From: Frankia umida
GTDB lineage: Bacteria; Actinomycetota; Actinomycetes; Frankiales; Frankiaceae
Length of the DNA: 64,000 nucleotides
Assembly (NCBI RefSeq): GCF_023242945.1
Contig: NZ_JALKFT010000001.1
Coordinates: 1-64,000 of the forward strand
Direction: 5' to 3'
The first letter of the stretch is position 1. Each line of letters begins with the position of its first letter. Shown one piece after another: positions 51,498-59,068 of this stretch. A program made the position numbers and the translations under genes. A model generated the notes under the pieces. It ran no database searches, was not told where the DNA came from, and saw nothing but the letters and a program-made list of their open reading frames with translations.

Positions 51498-51509
51498 CGT
51501 CGAGCAGGG

Positions 51510-52580
51510 TCAGGCGGAGGCCCGCAGCTGGCGGCCGAGGGTGTCCAGGGCCTGTCGGCGAGAGCTCTTGATCTCGGGAAGCCGGGCCTGGTAGGCCGGC
51601 GCGGTCGCCAGTGGCTGGTAGAACCCCATGCGCGGCACGAAGTCCGCGTCGTCGTAACCCGACGGACGGTGCAGGGAGTAGGTACGACCCGGAAACAACA
51701 GGTCGTAGTTGTCGGCGATCTGCCAGATCGCCACATGCGGGTCGACCCGACGCCGCTGGAAGTAGGCCTCAAGAACATCGATTGTGAAACTGATCTCATG
51801 GAACTGCTTTACCAGCGCGTGGTAGTGCTGGCCGACCTGGTACTTGATCGGCAGTTCGATCTGCAGGCTGTCGGAGAAGTCCAACAGATCCAGGGCCAGT
51901 ACCTTCAGGGATGTTTCGACCCCATAGCCGCGCGAGAAGGCCAGCGAGGCGAAGACATCCGCGTCGATGACGAACTCGCCGATCAGTGGCTGGAGCGTGC
52001 GGGTGATCGACGGCACGTAGCGGGCGAGCTGTTTCGACAGCAACGACCGCAGCATCTCGGTCGTGCGCCCGCCGGGCTGGCCGTCACCGGTCACCCGTCG
52101 CGAACTACCGTTCACGAACAGCGGGGCATTGCCGGCGGTCGTGGCCGCGGCGAGAACCCCCACCGTCGCGGGATCGTAACTTTCCAGGTCGGCGTCGTGA
52201 AAGATCAGCCGGTTTCCGAAGGCGAGATAGGCCAGGCTGCGCATCGCCCCGGCCTTTCCGCCGGTCGTCGTGTCCTCGCGGCCGGCATGCCGCTGCAGCA
52301 CCGAGTTTCCCCGCACGACCCAGCTCGCGCCGGCTTCGGTCGCGATGCGCATCAGATCATGCTCATCGCCGTCGGAGGTGGGATCGACGACCACGCCGAT
52401 CTCGTCCAGGACCCGGCGTTCCTGCATCCAGTGCTGCCGATCCCGCGCGATGATATCGCCGAGTGTTCGGGCGGCCTCCGGGCCACGGGCAGGGATCAGC
52501 AGGCTCAGGGTGATGCCCTTGGCAAGCTTGTCCGCCTCGATCGCGTCGAGGTCGAGGCCGGTGGGTTCGAGCGTTCGCAC
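51510..52580 (-). CDS. GT-A glycosyltransferase, glucosyl-3-phosphoglycerate synthase-like
   Basis: 356 residues from GTG 52580, with GAGAGGGG upstream. Motifs: ITLSLLIPARGPEAARTLGD (nucleotide-binding strand), DEIGVVVDPTSDGDEHDLMR, GGKAGAMRSLAYLAFGNRLI, FHDADLESYDP (the D-x-D metal site), IGEFVIDADVF, and LDLLDFSDSLQIELPIKYQV. The layout recalls GpgS/MpgS enzymes of the compatible-solute and lipopolysaccharide pathways. The acceptor cannot be read from sequence. It is not obviously linked to the siderophore genes; neighbours are the MMPL transporter and the FkbM methyltransferase. Confidence 0.72.
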   Translation of the reverse strand: MRTLEPTGLDLDAIEADKLAKGITLSLLIPARGPEAARTLGDIIARDRQHWMQERRVLDEIGVVVDPTSDGDEHDLMRIATEAGASWVVRGNSVLQRHAGREDTTTGGKAGAMRSLAYLAFGNRLIFHDADLESYDPATVGVLAAATTAGNAPLFVNGSSRRVTGDGQPGGRTTEMLRSLLSKQLARYVPSITRTLQPLIGEFVIDADVFASLAFSRGYGVETSLKVLALDLLDFSDSLQIELPIKYQVGQHYHALVKQFHEISFTIDVLEAYFQRRRVDPHVAIWQIADNYDLLFPGRTYSLHRPSGYDDADFVPRMGFYQPLATAPAYQARLPEIKSSRRQALDTLGRQLRASA

Positions 52581-53204
52581 GGACGCCCCTCTCTCGTGAC
52601 CTTTGTGGGGGTACGGATCGCCCGGCAGCGGAGCGGGTGGGGTGGGGATCCGTCGGTGGACAGCGGGGTGAATCACACAGCCTGGCGGAATTTCCGGTCG
52701 TGCCGCCGACCGTGGATTAGCCACCTCCGTCCGCTACGGTCCGACCATCACCTGGATTCCGGTGACCTGGCCGTTTCCAGTACCTCCCGTACGCCGGGTT
52801 CGCCGCATCGACTTCACGGTCTCCCGGGTACGACCGCTCCGACACATGACACGTGCCGGAGCGTCAAAGTATCGGCGTTGCGACCGAATCCGTCACTCCC
52901 CCCATTTACCGGCTGGTATCCGCCGCTGCCGTCCCGGCAGGTGGCGATCACGCCGCGCCGTCCGCGAGCGGCGAATTCGGCGAAATCAGCACTATTCGCA
53001 TCCAAGCAGGCACTCAGCGTCAGGACCGTCTGGGTGGGTGGGAGAGAAGTACCCGCACATCGACCCGGCGATGCCAGGCCGGCATCGCCGGGATGGGCCC
53101 GCCCGGACCTGCCCCGTCCCGGTCGCACCCCCGCCCAGGAAGCGCACCGGCCACGGCGCGACCCGAAGCGGGGGAACGAGCGGAGCACTACACGAAAGGA
53201 GCTT

Positions 53205-53222
53205 ATGTGATCTTCATCACAT
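53205..53222. promoter_or_regulatory. Perfect CRP/FNR-type dyad
   Basis: ATGTGAT-CTTC-ATCACAT: 7-bp perfect arms, matching TGTGA-N6-TCACA exactly. It lies 38 bp beyond the FkbM stop and is preceded on the + strand by AAAGGAG. No confirmed gene starts here; a 40-codon + strand frame from GTG 53207 runs into the FkbM gene. Confidence 0.5.
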
Positions 53223-53225
53223 CAT

Positions 53226-53247
53226 GGGTGGGTGCGCGTGCCCACCC
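53226..53247 (-). terminator. Short hairpin after the FkbM gene
   Basis: GGGTGGG (53226-53232) and CCCACCC (53241-53247) pair over 7 bp around an 8-nt loop, starting 13 bp past the FkbM stop on the minus strand. Confidence 0.45.
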
Positions 53248-53259
53248 GGGCGTGCCGGC

Positions 53260-54012
53260 TCAGGGGTGCGCGACGAAGTTGAAGTGCCGCCCCGTCTCGA
53301 ACGTGTCCCGGAACTTCGGCAGGGTGTAAGGGCCCTCGCCATCAAGGTCGAAGATCCGAAGGCCGAGATCACCGTCGATCAGCAGATACATGTCGTCCGC
53401 CGACGTCCCGTAGTCGCGAGCCCCGGCGCCGAACTCGAACACCAGGTGCGGGCGGCTGTTTGCGATCAGCTTGGTGGCACCACGGAAGACGCCGTATTCG
53501 GCGCCCTCGACGTCCACCTTGATCAGTGTCGGGTGGTAGTCCACCGGCAGCACGTCGTCGAGAACCTCGACGGTGACCTCGATCTGCTCGACATCCTCGG
53601 TGTCCGGCACCCGGTCGCGCAGCCCGCTGTAGGCCGGCCGGCTGCGCACATAGGTGAAGGGCAGCACACCCGGCGTGTCGGACAGCGCGGCCTGACGCAC
53701 GTCGACGGTGGGAAAGTCGGCCCGCAGAGTGGCGGCCATGTGCGGCAGCGGCTCGTAGGCGACATGGGTTCCGTGCGGCGCGTGCCGCAGGATCGTCCGC
53801 AGCACATCGCCACGGTGCGCACCCACATCAATACAGTTCGACGTCTCGGTGAGTACGAACGACATCAGCAACGCCAGATGTCGATCATCGTTTCGGTTAC
53901 GCCGCGCAGTCGGCACAACATTGTCTCGGACCAGCTTCAGCGCCGGCCCGAGCCCCAGATCCACCGCCTTACGGCGGAGTGCGGCAAGCTGTTTCTCCAT
54001 TCGCGGATCCAT
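53260..54012 (-). CDS. FkbM-family methyltransferase
   Basis: 250 residues from ATG 54012 (ATG 54000 also possible). SAM-dependent fold: SNCIDVGAHRGDVLRTILRH (motif I), AYEPLPHMAATLRADFPTVD (motif II acidic end), VRQAALSDTPGVLPF and the FkbM signature LIKVDVEGAEYGVFRGATKL, then HLVFEFG. FkbM enzymes O-methylate sugars or secondary metabolites. With the nearby glycosyltransferase it may modify a glycan, but 679 bp separate them. No leader peptide. Confidence 0.88.
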   Translation of the reverse strand: MDPRMEKQLAALRRKAVDLGLGPALKLVRDNVVPTARRNRNDDRHLALLMSFVLTETSNCIDVGAHRGDVLRTILRHAPHGTHVAYEPLPHMAATLRADFPTVDVRQAALSDTPGVLPFTYVRSRPAYSGLRDRVPDTEDVEQIEVTVEVLDDVLPVDYHPTLIKVDVEGAEYGVFRGATKLIANSRPHLVFEFGAGARDYGTSADDMYLLIDGDLGLRIFDLDGEGPYTLPKFRDTFETGRHFNFVAHP

Positions 54013-54525
54013 TGGCCCCGCCCTTCCGTTGTCCCAGCTACGACCCGCCCGAGTGCAGCAGACCCCGATTTCCACCGGACGGGTGGGTCCAACTATTGGC
54101 GCCGGTCCATCCGTGGTCAACAGCAGGGTGGCCCAACGGGCCCGCAGGCCCTTCCGCAGGGCGGTTCCTCGACCACGGAACGCCAGCCGGCGAGCAATAC
54201 CTCACGCTGGGGAAGAGCTGCCGAGAACGACCAGAAATGACACTGAGCCGCAAAGCCGGCTACTTTCCGCGAGGATTCACTACTTTAACGCACCGCAGCA
54301 TCACGCAAAAAATAACAAGTGACGGGACGGACGTGCGCCGGTCTCGTTGCGTCCCCACCCGGACAGGGCCCGCCGTGGGTCAGCTACATGCCAACGCCCG
54401 GGGCGGAGCGCGGCCGCTGGCGCGCGGATCGCCGTGCGGGCGGCTGACATGCCCGCACGGCGATCCCCGGCGGGGGCGTCGGCCCAGGGACCTCCGTCCA
54501 CCGCCCGGGGACGACCGGTCGGGTG
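54013..54525. other. Intergenic region between FkbM and gcvP genes
   Basis: 513 bp. It holds the gcvP terminator (54426-54466). The patch 54230-54330 is AT-rich (including a run of six A) and should contain the FkbM promoter: on the minus strand TTGCGT and TAAAGT occur 15 bp apart. No gene is convincing. Confidence 0.5.
54426..54466 (-). terminator. Perfect 16-bp hairpin after gcvP
   Basis: Arms GGATCGCCGTGCGGGC (54426-54441) and GCCCGCACGGCGATCC (54451-54466) are exact reverse complements with a 9-nt loop, 60 bp past the gcvP stop. No T-run. Confidence 0.8.
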
Positions 54526-57500
54526 TCAGCCGACGGTCGCGAGCGTCGCCGGCTCGTCCACCGGTTCGGCGAAGGAGGCGACCGGCGGGCAGGTGCACAT
54601 CAGGTTGCGGTCGCCGTAGGCCCCGTCGATACGCCGCACCGGTGGCCAGTACTTTCCGGTACGCAGCGTGGCCACCGGATAGGCGGCGACCGAACGCGGA
54701 TACGGATGCGCCCACTCGTCGGCGGTCACCATCGCCGCGGTGTGCGGCGCGTTGCGCAGCGGATTGTCCTCGAGCGGCCAGGTGCCGTCGCCGACCTTGT
54801 CCGCCTCCGCCCGGATGGCAGTCATCGCATCGCAGAAGCGGTCGATCTCGCCCAGGTCCTCGCTTTCCGTGGGCTCCACCATCAGGGTGCCGGCCACCGG
54901 AAAGGACATCGTCGGTGCGTGAAAGCCGTAGTCGATGAGGCGTTTCGCCACGTCGTCCACGGTGACGCCGGTGGCGCGCGTCAGCGGCCGCAGGTCAAGA
55001 ATGCACTCGTGTGCCACGAGGCCGCCCCGTCCGGAGTAGAGGACGGGATAGTGCGGGCGCAGCCGGTGGGCGATGTAGTTGGCGTTGAGCACGGCCACCG
55101 AGGTGGCCTCCCGCAGACCGTCCGCCCCCATCATCTGGATATACGCCCACGGGATCATGAGGATGCCGGCGGAACCCCAGGGCGACCCGGAGATGGGGCC
55201 GACCCCGGTCGCCGGACCGGCCTCGGCGCGCAGCGGATGGTTCGGCAGATACGGCAGCAGTTTCTCGCCGACGGCTACCGGCCCGACCCCCGGACCGCCA
55301 CCGCCGTGCGGAATACAGAAGGTCTTGTGCAGGTTCAGATGGCTGACATCCGCACCGAACTGCCCGGGCTTGGCCAGACCGACCAGCGCGTTCAGGTTCG
55401 CCCCGTCGACGTAGACCAGACCGCCCGCCTCGTGCACGAGGGCACAGGCCTGACCGATGCCCTCCTCGTACACACCATGCGTCGACGGATAGGTGACCAT
55501 CAGCGCGGCCAGGACCTCGGTGTGCGTGCGGGCGGCGCGGGCGAGATCGTCGAGATCGACGTTTCCGTCAGCGTCACACGCGACGACGACGACGCGCATT
55601 CCCGCCATCGCGGCGCTGGCCGCGTTCGTACCATGGGCGGACGACGGGATCAGGCACACGTCACGCACGGGCGCACCGGCCGGTGTGTGGTCCCGGTGAT
55701 AGGCGCGGATGGCCAGCAGCCCGGCCAGTTCGCCCTGACTGCCGGCGTTCGGCTGCACCGAGACACCGGCATATCCGGTGATCCGGGCGAGCCATTCCTC
55801 CAGATCGCGGATCAGGGTGAGATAACCGGCGGCCTGGTCAAGCGGGGCATACGGATGGATGTCAGCGAACTCCGGCCAGGTGACCGCGGCCATCTCGGTC
55901 GTGGCGTTGAGTTTCATCGTGCAGGAACCAAGCGGGATCATGCCGCGGTCGAGGGCGAGATCGAGATCGGACAGCCGGCGCAGATAGCGCAGCATCGCCG
56001 TCTCGGAGCGGTGCTCGTGAAACACCGGATGCTCGAGGTACCTGTCGGTGCGCACCAGTTCCGTGGGCAGCGCGACCGCGGTCGTCGTCGGGATCGGCCC
56101 GTCCAGTTCGGCCTGCGCCGTCACCTCGGCCGCCGCCGCCGGCGGCACCCCGAAGGCGGCCCAGACGGCCCGCAGATCCGCCTCCACCGTCGTCTCGTTG
56201 CAGGAGATGCCCACGTGGTCGTCATCGACGAGACGGATGTTCACCCCGTGTTCCAGCGCCGCGGCCACCACCTCGCCGGCACGGCCCGGCGCCGCGGCGA
56301 TGACCGTGTCGAAGAACGACGAGTCACCGAGGGTGACTCCACCGACGCGCAGCCCCTCGGCGAGGCGCACCGCGAGCCCGTGGACCCGCCGCGCGATCCC
56401 CGCCAGGCCCTGCGGGCCGTGGTAGACCGCGTACATCGAGGCGAGCACCGCGGGCAGCACCTGGGCCGTACAGATGTTGCTCGTCGCCTTCTCCCGGCGA
56501 ATGTGCTGTTCCCGGGTCTGCAGGGTGAGCCGGTAGGCCGGGTCACCGGCCGCGTCGATGGACACCCCGACCAGCCGACCGGGCAGCGTGCGTTCGAGGC
56601 CGGAACGCACGGCGAGGTAACCGGCGTGCGGCCCGCCGAACGACAGCGGCAGACCGAACCGCTGGGTGCTTCCGACCGCGATGTCCGCGCCGAGTTCGCC
56701 GGGTGAGCGCAGCAGGGTGAGCGCCAGCAGATCGGCGGCGACGGTGACGAGGAGGCCACGCTCACGGGCCCGCGCGAACACCTCCCGGTGCTCACGCAGC
56801 GCTCCGCTGGGCCCCGGGTAGGACACCAGCAGCCCGAACGCCGCGTCGAGCAGCTCCGCCGGCACCGCCGCAAGCCCGTCGCCGCCGGACGGGCCGTCCG
56901 AGAGGTCCACGAGGTGGACGGTGGCACCCAGGGCCTCGGCGCGGGTCGCCACGACCGCGATCGTCTGCGGAAGGGTGTCGGCGTCGACGAGGTAGACCCG
57001 CCGCCCGCCCCTGGCCCGGCGCAACGCGATCTGCATGGCCTCGGCCGCCGCCGTGGGCTCGTCCAAAAGCGACGCGCCGGCCACCGCCAACCCGGTCAGA
57101 TCTGTGATCATGGTCTGGAAGTTGAGCAGGGCCTCGAGCCGGCCCTGGGAGATCTCCGGCTGGTACGGCGTGTAGGCCGTGTACCAGGCGGGGTTCTCCA
57201 ACACGTTGCGCTGGATGACGCCGGGCATCACCGCCGGGTGAAAGCCGAGGCCGATCATCGAGGGCACCGGCCGGTTCGCCCGACCGAGTGCCCGCAACGC
57301 GGCCAGCACGGCCGGTTCGTCGAGCGCAAGCGGAAGGTCGAGGGACCGGTCGGCGATGAGCGCGGGCACGGCCGCATCCGTCAGGGACCGCAGCGAGTCG
57401 TGACCAAGCGTGGCCAGCATCGCCTTACGGGCGCTGTGGTCCGGGCCGATGTGGCGATCGGCGAAACGCGGATAGGACCCGGGTGGCACCACCACCGGCG

Positions 57501-57528
57501 GGACGTTCTGCTCGCTGCCGTCATGCAT
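54526..57528 (-). CDS. gcvP: Glycine dehydrogenase (decarboxylating), P-protein
   Basis: 1000 residues, fused-type P protein as in other actinobacteria. N-terminal half: FADRHIGPDHSARKAMLATL, MIGLGFHPAVMPGVIQRNVL, YTPYQPEISQGRLEALLNFQ. C-terminal half: PLP K735 in SHLNLHKTFCIPHGGGGPG, VQPNAGSQGELAGLLAIRAY, PSSAHGTNAASAAMAGM. It decarboxylates glycine and loads the aminomethyl group onto lipoyl-GcvH. gcvT and gcvH are not next to it. Expression is likely controlled by the tandem glycine riboswitch in its leader. Confidence 0.97.
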   Translation of the reverse strand: MHDGSEQNVPPVVVPPGSYPRFADRHIGPDHSARKAMLATLGHDSLRSLTDAAVPALIADRSLDLPLALDEPAVLAALRALGRANRPVPSMIGLGFHPAVMPGVIQRNVLENPAWYTAYTPYQPEISQGRLEALLNFQTMITDLTGLAVAGASLLDEPTAAAEAMQIALRRARGGRRVYLVDADTLPQTIAVVATRAEALGATVHLVDLSDGPSGGDGLAAVPAELLDAAFGLLVSYPGPSGALREHREVFARARERGLLVTVAADLLALTLLRSPGELGADIAVGSTQRFGLPLSFGGPHAGYLAVRSGLERTLPGRLVGVSIDAAGDPAYRLTLQTREQHIRREKATSNICTAQVLPAVLASMYAVYHGPQGLAGIARRVHGLAVRLAEGLRVGGVTLGDSSFFDTVIAAAPGRAGEVVAAALEHGVNIRLVDDDHVGISCNETTVEADLRAVWAAFGVPPAAAAEVTAQAELDGPIPTTTAVALPTELVRTDRYLEHPVFHEHRSETAMLRYLRRLSDLDLALDRGMIPLGSCTMKLNATTEMAAVTWPEFADIHPYAPLDQAAGYLTLIRDLEEWLARITGYAGVSVQPNAGSQGELAGLLAIRAYHRDHTPAGAPVRDVCLIPSSAHGTNAASAAMAGMRVVVVACDADGNVDLDDLARAARTHTEVLAALMVTYPSTHGVYEEGIGQACALVHEAGGLVYVDGANLNALVGLAKPGQFGADVSHLNLHKTFCIPHGGGGPGVGPVAVGEKLLPYLPNHPLRAEAGPATGVGPISGSPWGSAGILMIPWAYIQMMGADGLREATSVAVLNANYIAHRLRPHYPVLYSGRGGLVAHECILDLRPLTRATGVTVDDVAKRLIDYGFHAPTMSFPVAGTLMVEPTESEDLGEIDRFCDAMTAIRAEADKVGDGTWPLEDNPLRNAPHTAAMVTADEWAHPYPRSVAAYPVATLRTGKYWPPVRRIDGAYGDRNLMCTCPPVASFAEPVDEPATLATVG

Positions 57529-57585
57529 GAGAGGCCGCTCCGGAGGTCAGGCAGAACCGACAGAGACGCATCGGCGCCGCGACGG

Positions 57586-57808
57586 GCCTCCCCCTCTGTC
57601 ATATGGCCTGAGAGCTTCGCCGCGCCTCGATCGCGAGTTCGCCCTGACGGGCGGCGCGCGAGGTCGGGGGCGACTTTCACCGTCGGCGGGACGCCTGGAC
57701 GTCCACTTTCCAGAGTTGCCTGACCCGGCGGTTGGGGGCCTGAGAGTTTATGGGGAGAGCTTGCTCCTTCGGCGTCCCGGCACAGAGCGACCGGGACTCT
57801 CCCGCACG
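57586..57808 (-). promoter_or_regulatory. Tandem glycine riboswitch
   Basis: On the minus strand two aptamers follow each other upstream of gcvP. Aptamer 1 (about 57808-57700): GGGAGAGTCCCGG, CGCCGAAGGAGCAAGCTCTC, AACTCTCAGGC, and CTCTGG at the end. Aptamer 2 (about 57700-57586): CGACGGTGAAAGTCGCCCCC, AAGCTCTCAGGCCATATGAC and AGAGGGGGAGG. The paired CTCTCAGGC blocks are the conserved glycine-binding core. The second aptamer ends about 60 nt before the gcvP ATG. In glycine-cleavage genes such switches turn expression on with glycine. Confidence 0.92.
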
Positions 57809-57946
57809 GGTGTGAGCGGCAGCGGTATGCAGTTTGTACGTCGAAGACTAGCCGCGATGGCGACCCGCGGCCACCCGTCTCCGTAACTCCCACACCCGCC
57901 ACCGCCACCGCGGCTACCGCTGCGGCTGCCACTGCCGCCGGTGCCC

Positions 57947-58708
57947 TCAGACGAAGACGGTCTCGCTCGCCCGCAGCAACCGCGCCAGAAACGGCGGGGG
58001 AAGCACGGCGGCGTCGGCGGGATGCTCCGACAGCGGGGCGATCTGGGTGCGGTAGCAGTCGACGGCCCGCCGACGGTCGCGCACCACCCGTTCGGGCAGG
58101 GACACCGACCTCGCCCGCGACCAGGGCACCGCCGGATCGGCCGGCACCGCCCAGTGCCACGTCCAGACGGGGTACTCCACCAGCCGGGCCCCGGCGCGCC
58201 GCGCGGCCAGCGCCGCCGCGCGTCCCGTCGCCTCGTGATCGGGATGTCGATCGCCGCGCCAGGTGGTGAGAACCCAGGTATCTGCGGTCAGCAGTGGCTC
58301 CACGAACGCGGTCAGGGCGGCCTCGTGCCCGGTGACCTGGCCGTCCGGCAGTTCCGCCCGGTGCACCGGCGCCTGCCCGAGGCCCAGCGCCGTCAGGGCC
58401 GCGTGCTGCTCGGCGATCCGGTGCTGGGCGAGCTGGCGCGCCGAGAGGGTGGGCGAGCCGGGATGCGAGCCGTCCCCGTCGGTCACCGCCACCACCGTGA
58501 TCCGCGCGCCCAGCTCACTGAGCCGCACGAGCAGCCCCCCGACGCCGAGCACCTCATCGTCTGGATGGGGGGCGACGACCACCACCCGCGGCGGGGGGTC
58601 GGTCAGGTCGAACTCCGGCCAGCCCGGCTCCCACTGCTGCCAGACCGACGCGGGGGTGCCGGCATCGGTGAACGGCCGCTCTGCGTCGAGTCCCATGCCT
58701 TCCTGCAT
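57947..58708 (-). CDS. PIG-L family N-deacetylase
   Basis: 253 residues from ATG 58708 (ATG 58696 possible). LmbE/PIG-L fold: VVVVAPHPDDEVLGVGGLLV (zinc motif PHPDDE), ITVVAVTDGDGSHPGS, WRGDRHPDHEATGRAAALAA (third zinc His), then CYRTQIAPLSEHP. These zinc enzymes remove N-acetyl groups from GlcNAc conjugates, as in mycothiol biosynthesis (MshB/Mca) or natural-product pathways. Substrate is unknown. It lies upstream of the gcvP riboswitch on the same strand. Confidence 0.88.
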   Translation of the reverse strand: MQEGMGLDAERPFTDAGTPASVWQQWEPGWPEFDLTDPPPRVVVVAPHPDDEVLGVGGLLVRLSELGARITVVAVTDGDGSHPGSPTLSARQLAQHRIAEQHAALTALGLGQAPVHRAELPDGQVTGHEAALTAFVEPLLTADTWVLTTWRGDRHPDHEATGRAAALAARRAGARLVEYPVWTWHWAVPADPAVPWSRARSVSLPERVVRDRRRAVDCYRTQIAPLSEHPADAAVLPPPFLARLLRASETVFV

Positions 58709-58754
58709 ACGGCACCGCGGCCCGCCACGCCGGACGAACACCCCACCGGCCCCG

Positions 58755-58834
58755 GAACTCGCCGGCCCCGCGGTTCGCCGGCCTCGCGGTTCGCCGGCCT
58801 CGCGGTTCGCCGGCCTCGCAGTTCGCCGACGCGG
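58755..58834. repeat. Five-unit 16-bp minisatellite
   Basis: Three exact CGGTTCGCCGGCCTCG units (58771-58786, 58787-58802, 58803-58818) with degenerate units on each side (58755-58770, 58819-58834), in the gap between the PIG-L gene and a small gene. Confidence 0.9.
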
Positions 58835-58838
58835 CTGG

Positions 58839-59048
58839 TCACCGATGCAGCAGCTCGCTCTTGGCCGCCTCCTTGTCGGTCAGCGCCCCGTCGTGCTCCC
58901 GCCGGAAGACCTCCTCCGCCATCCGATCGGACGAGGTCTGGCTCGCCACCTGTCGGGCCATCTCCTCGTTGGACGTATCCGCCCCGGCGGGCCGGGTGTG
59001 CCCCGGCCAGGCCAGGGGTGCGTCAGTTCGCTTCGGTCTCTGGACCAT
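58839..59048 (-). CDS. 69-residue hypothetical protein
   Basis: ATG 59048 is preceded by GGGAGGAG at 5 nt, a strong start. The protein is hydrophilic: MVQRPKRTDAPLAWPGHTRP, then SNEEMARQVASQTSSDRMAE and EVFRREHDGALTDKEAAKSE, mostly helical by composition. No signal peptide, TM or known motif. It follows the transglutaminase-like gene by 20 bp on the same strand and may be the last gene of that operon. Function unknown. Confidence 0.65.
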   Translation of the reverse strand: MVQRPKRTDAPLAWPGHTRPAGADTSNEEMARQVASQTSSDRMAEEVFRREHDGALTDKEAAKSELLHR

Positions 59049-59068
59049 GGCTGCTCCTCCCAGGTCAC

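Larger units (their letters stand above)
52581..53259. other. Intergenic stretch between two minus-strand genes
   Basis: 679 bp. It contains the CRP-like dyad at 53205-53222 and a small hairpin at 53226-53247 near the FkbM stop. The rest, 52600-53190, has frames with mixed codon use and no recognisable domain; the glycosyltransferase promoter is expected around 52700-52760. Confidence 0.5.

Noticed and set aside
53207..53329. 40-codon + strand frame starting in the CRP-like site
   Set aside because: It overlaps the FkbM coding region antisense and has no recognisable sequence; left as a note only.
54523..56706. 727-codon + strand frame opposite gcvP
   Set aside because: Antisense of a conserved 1000-residue enzyme with all its motifs.
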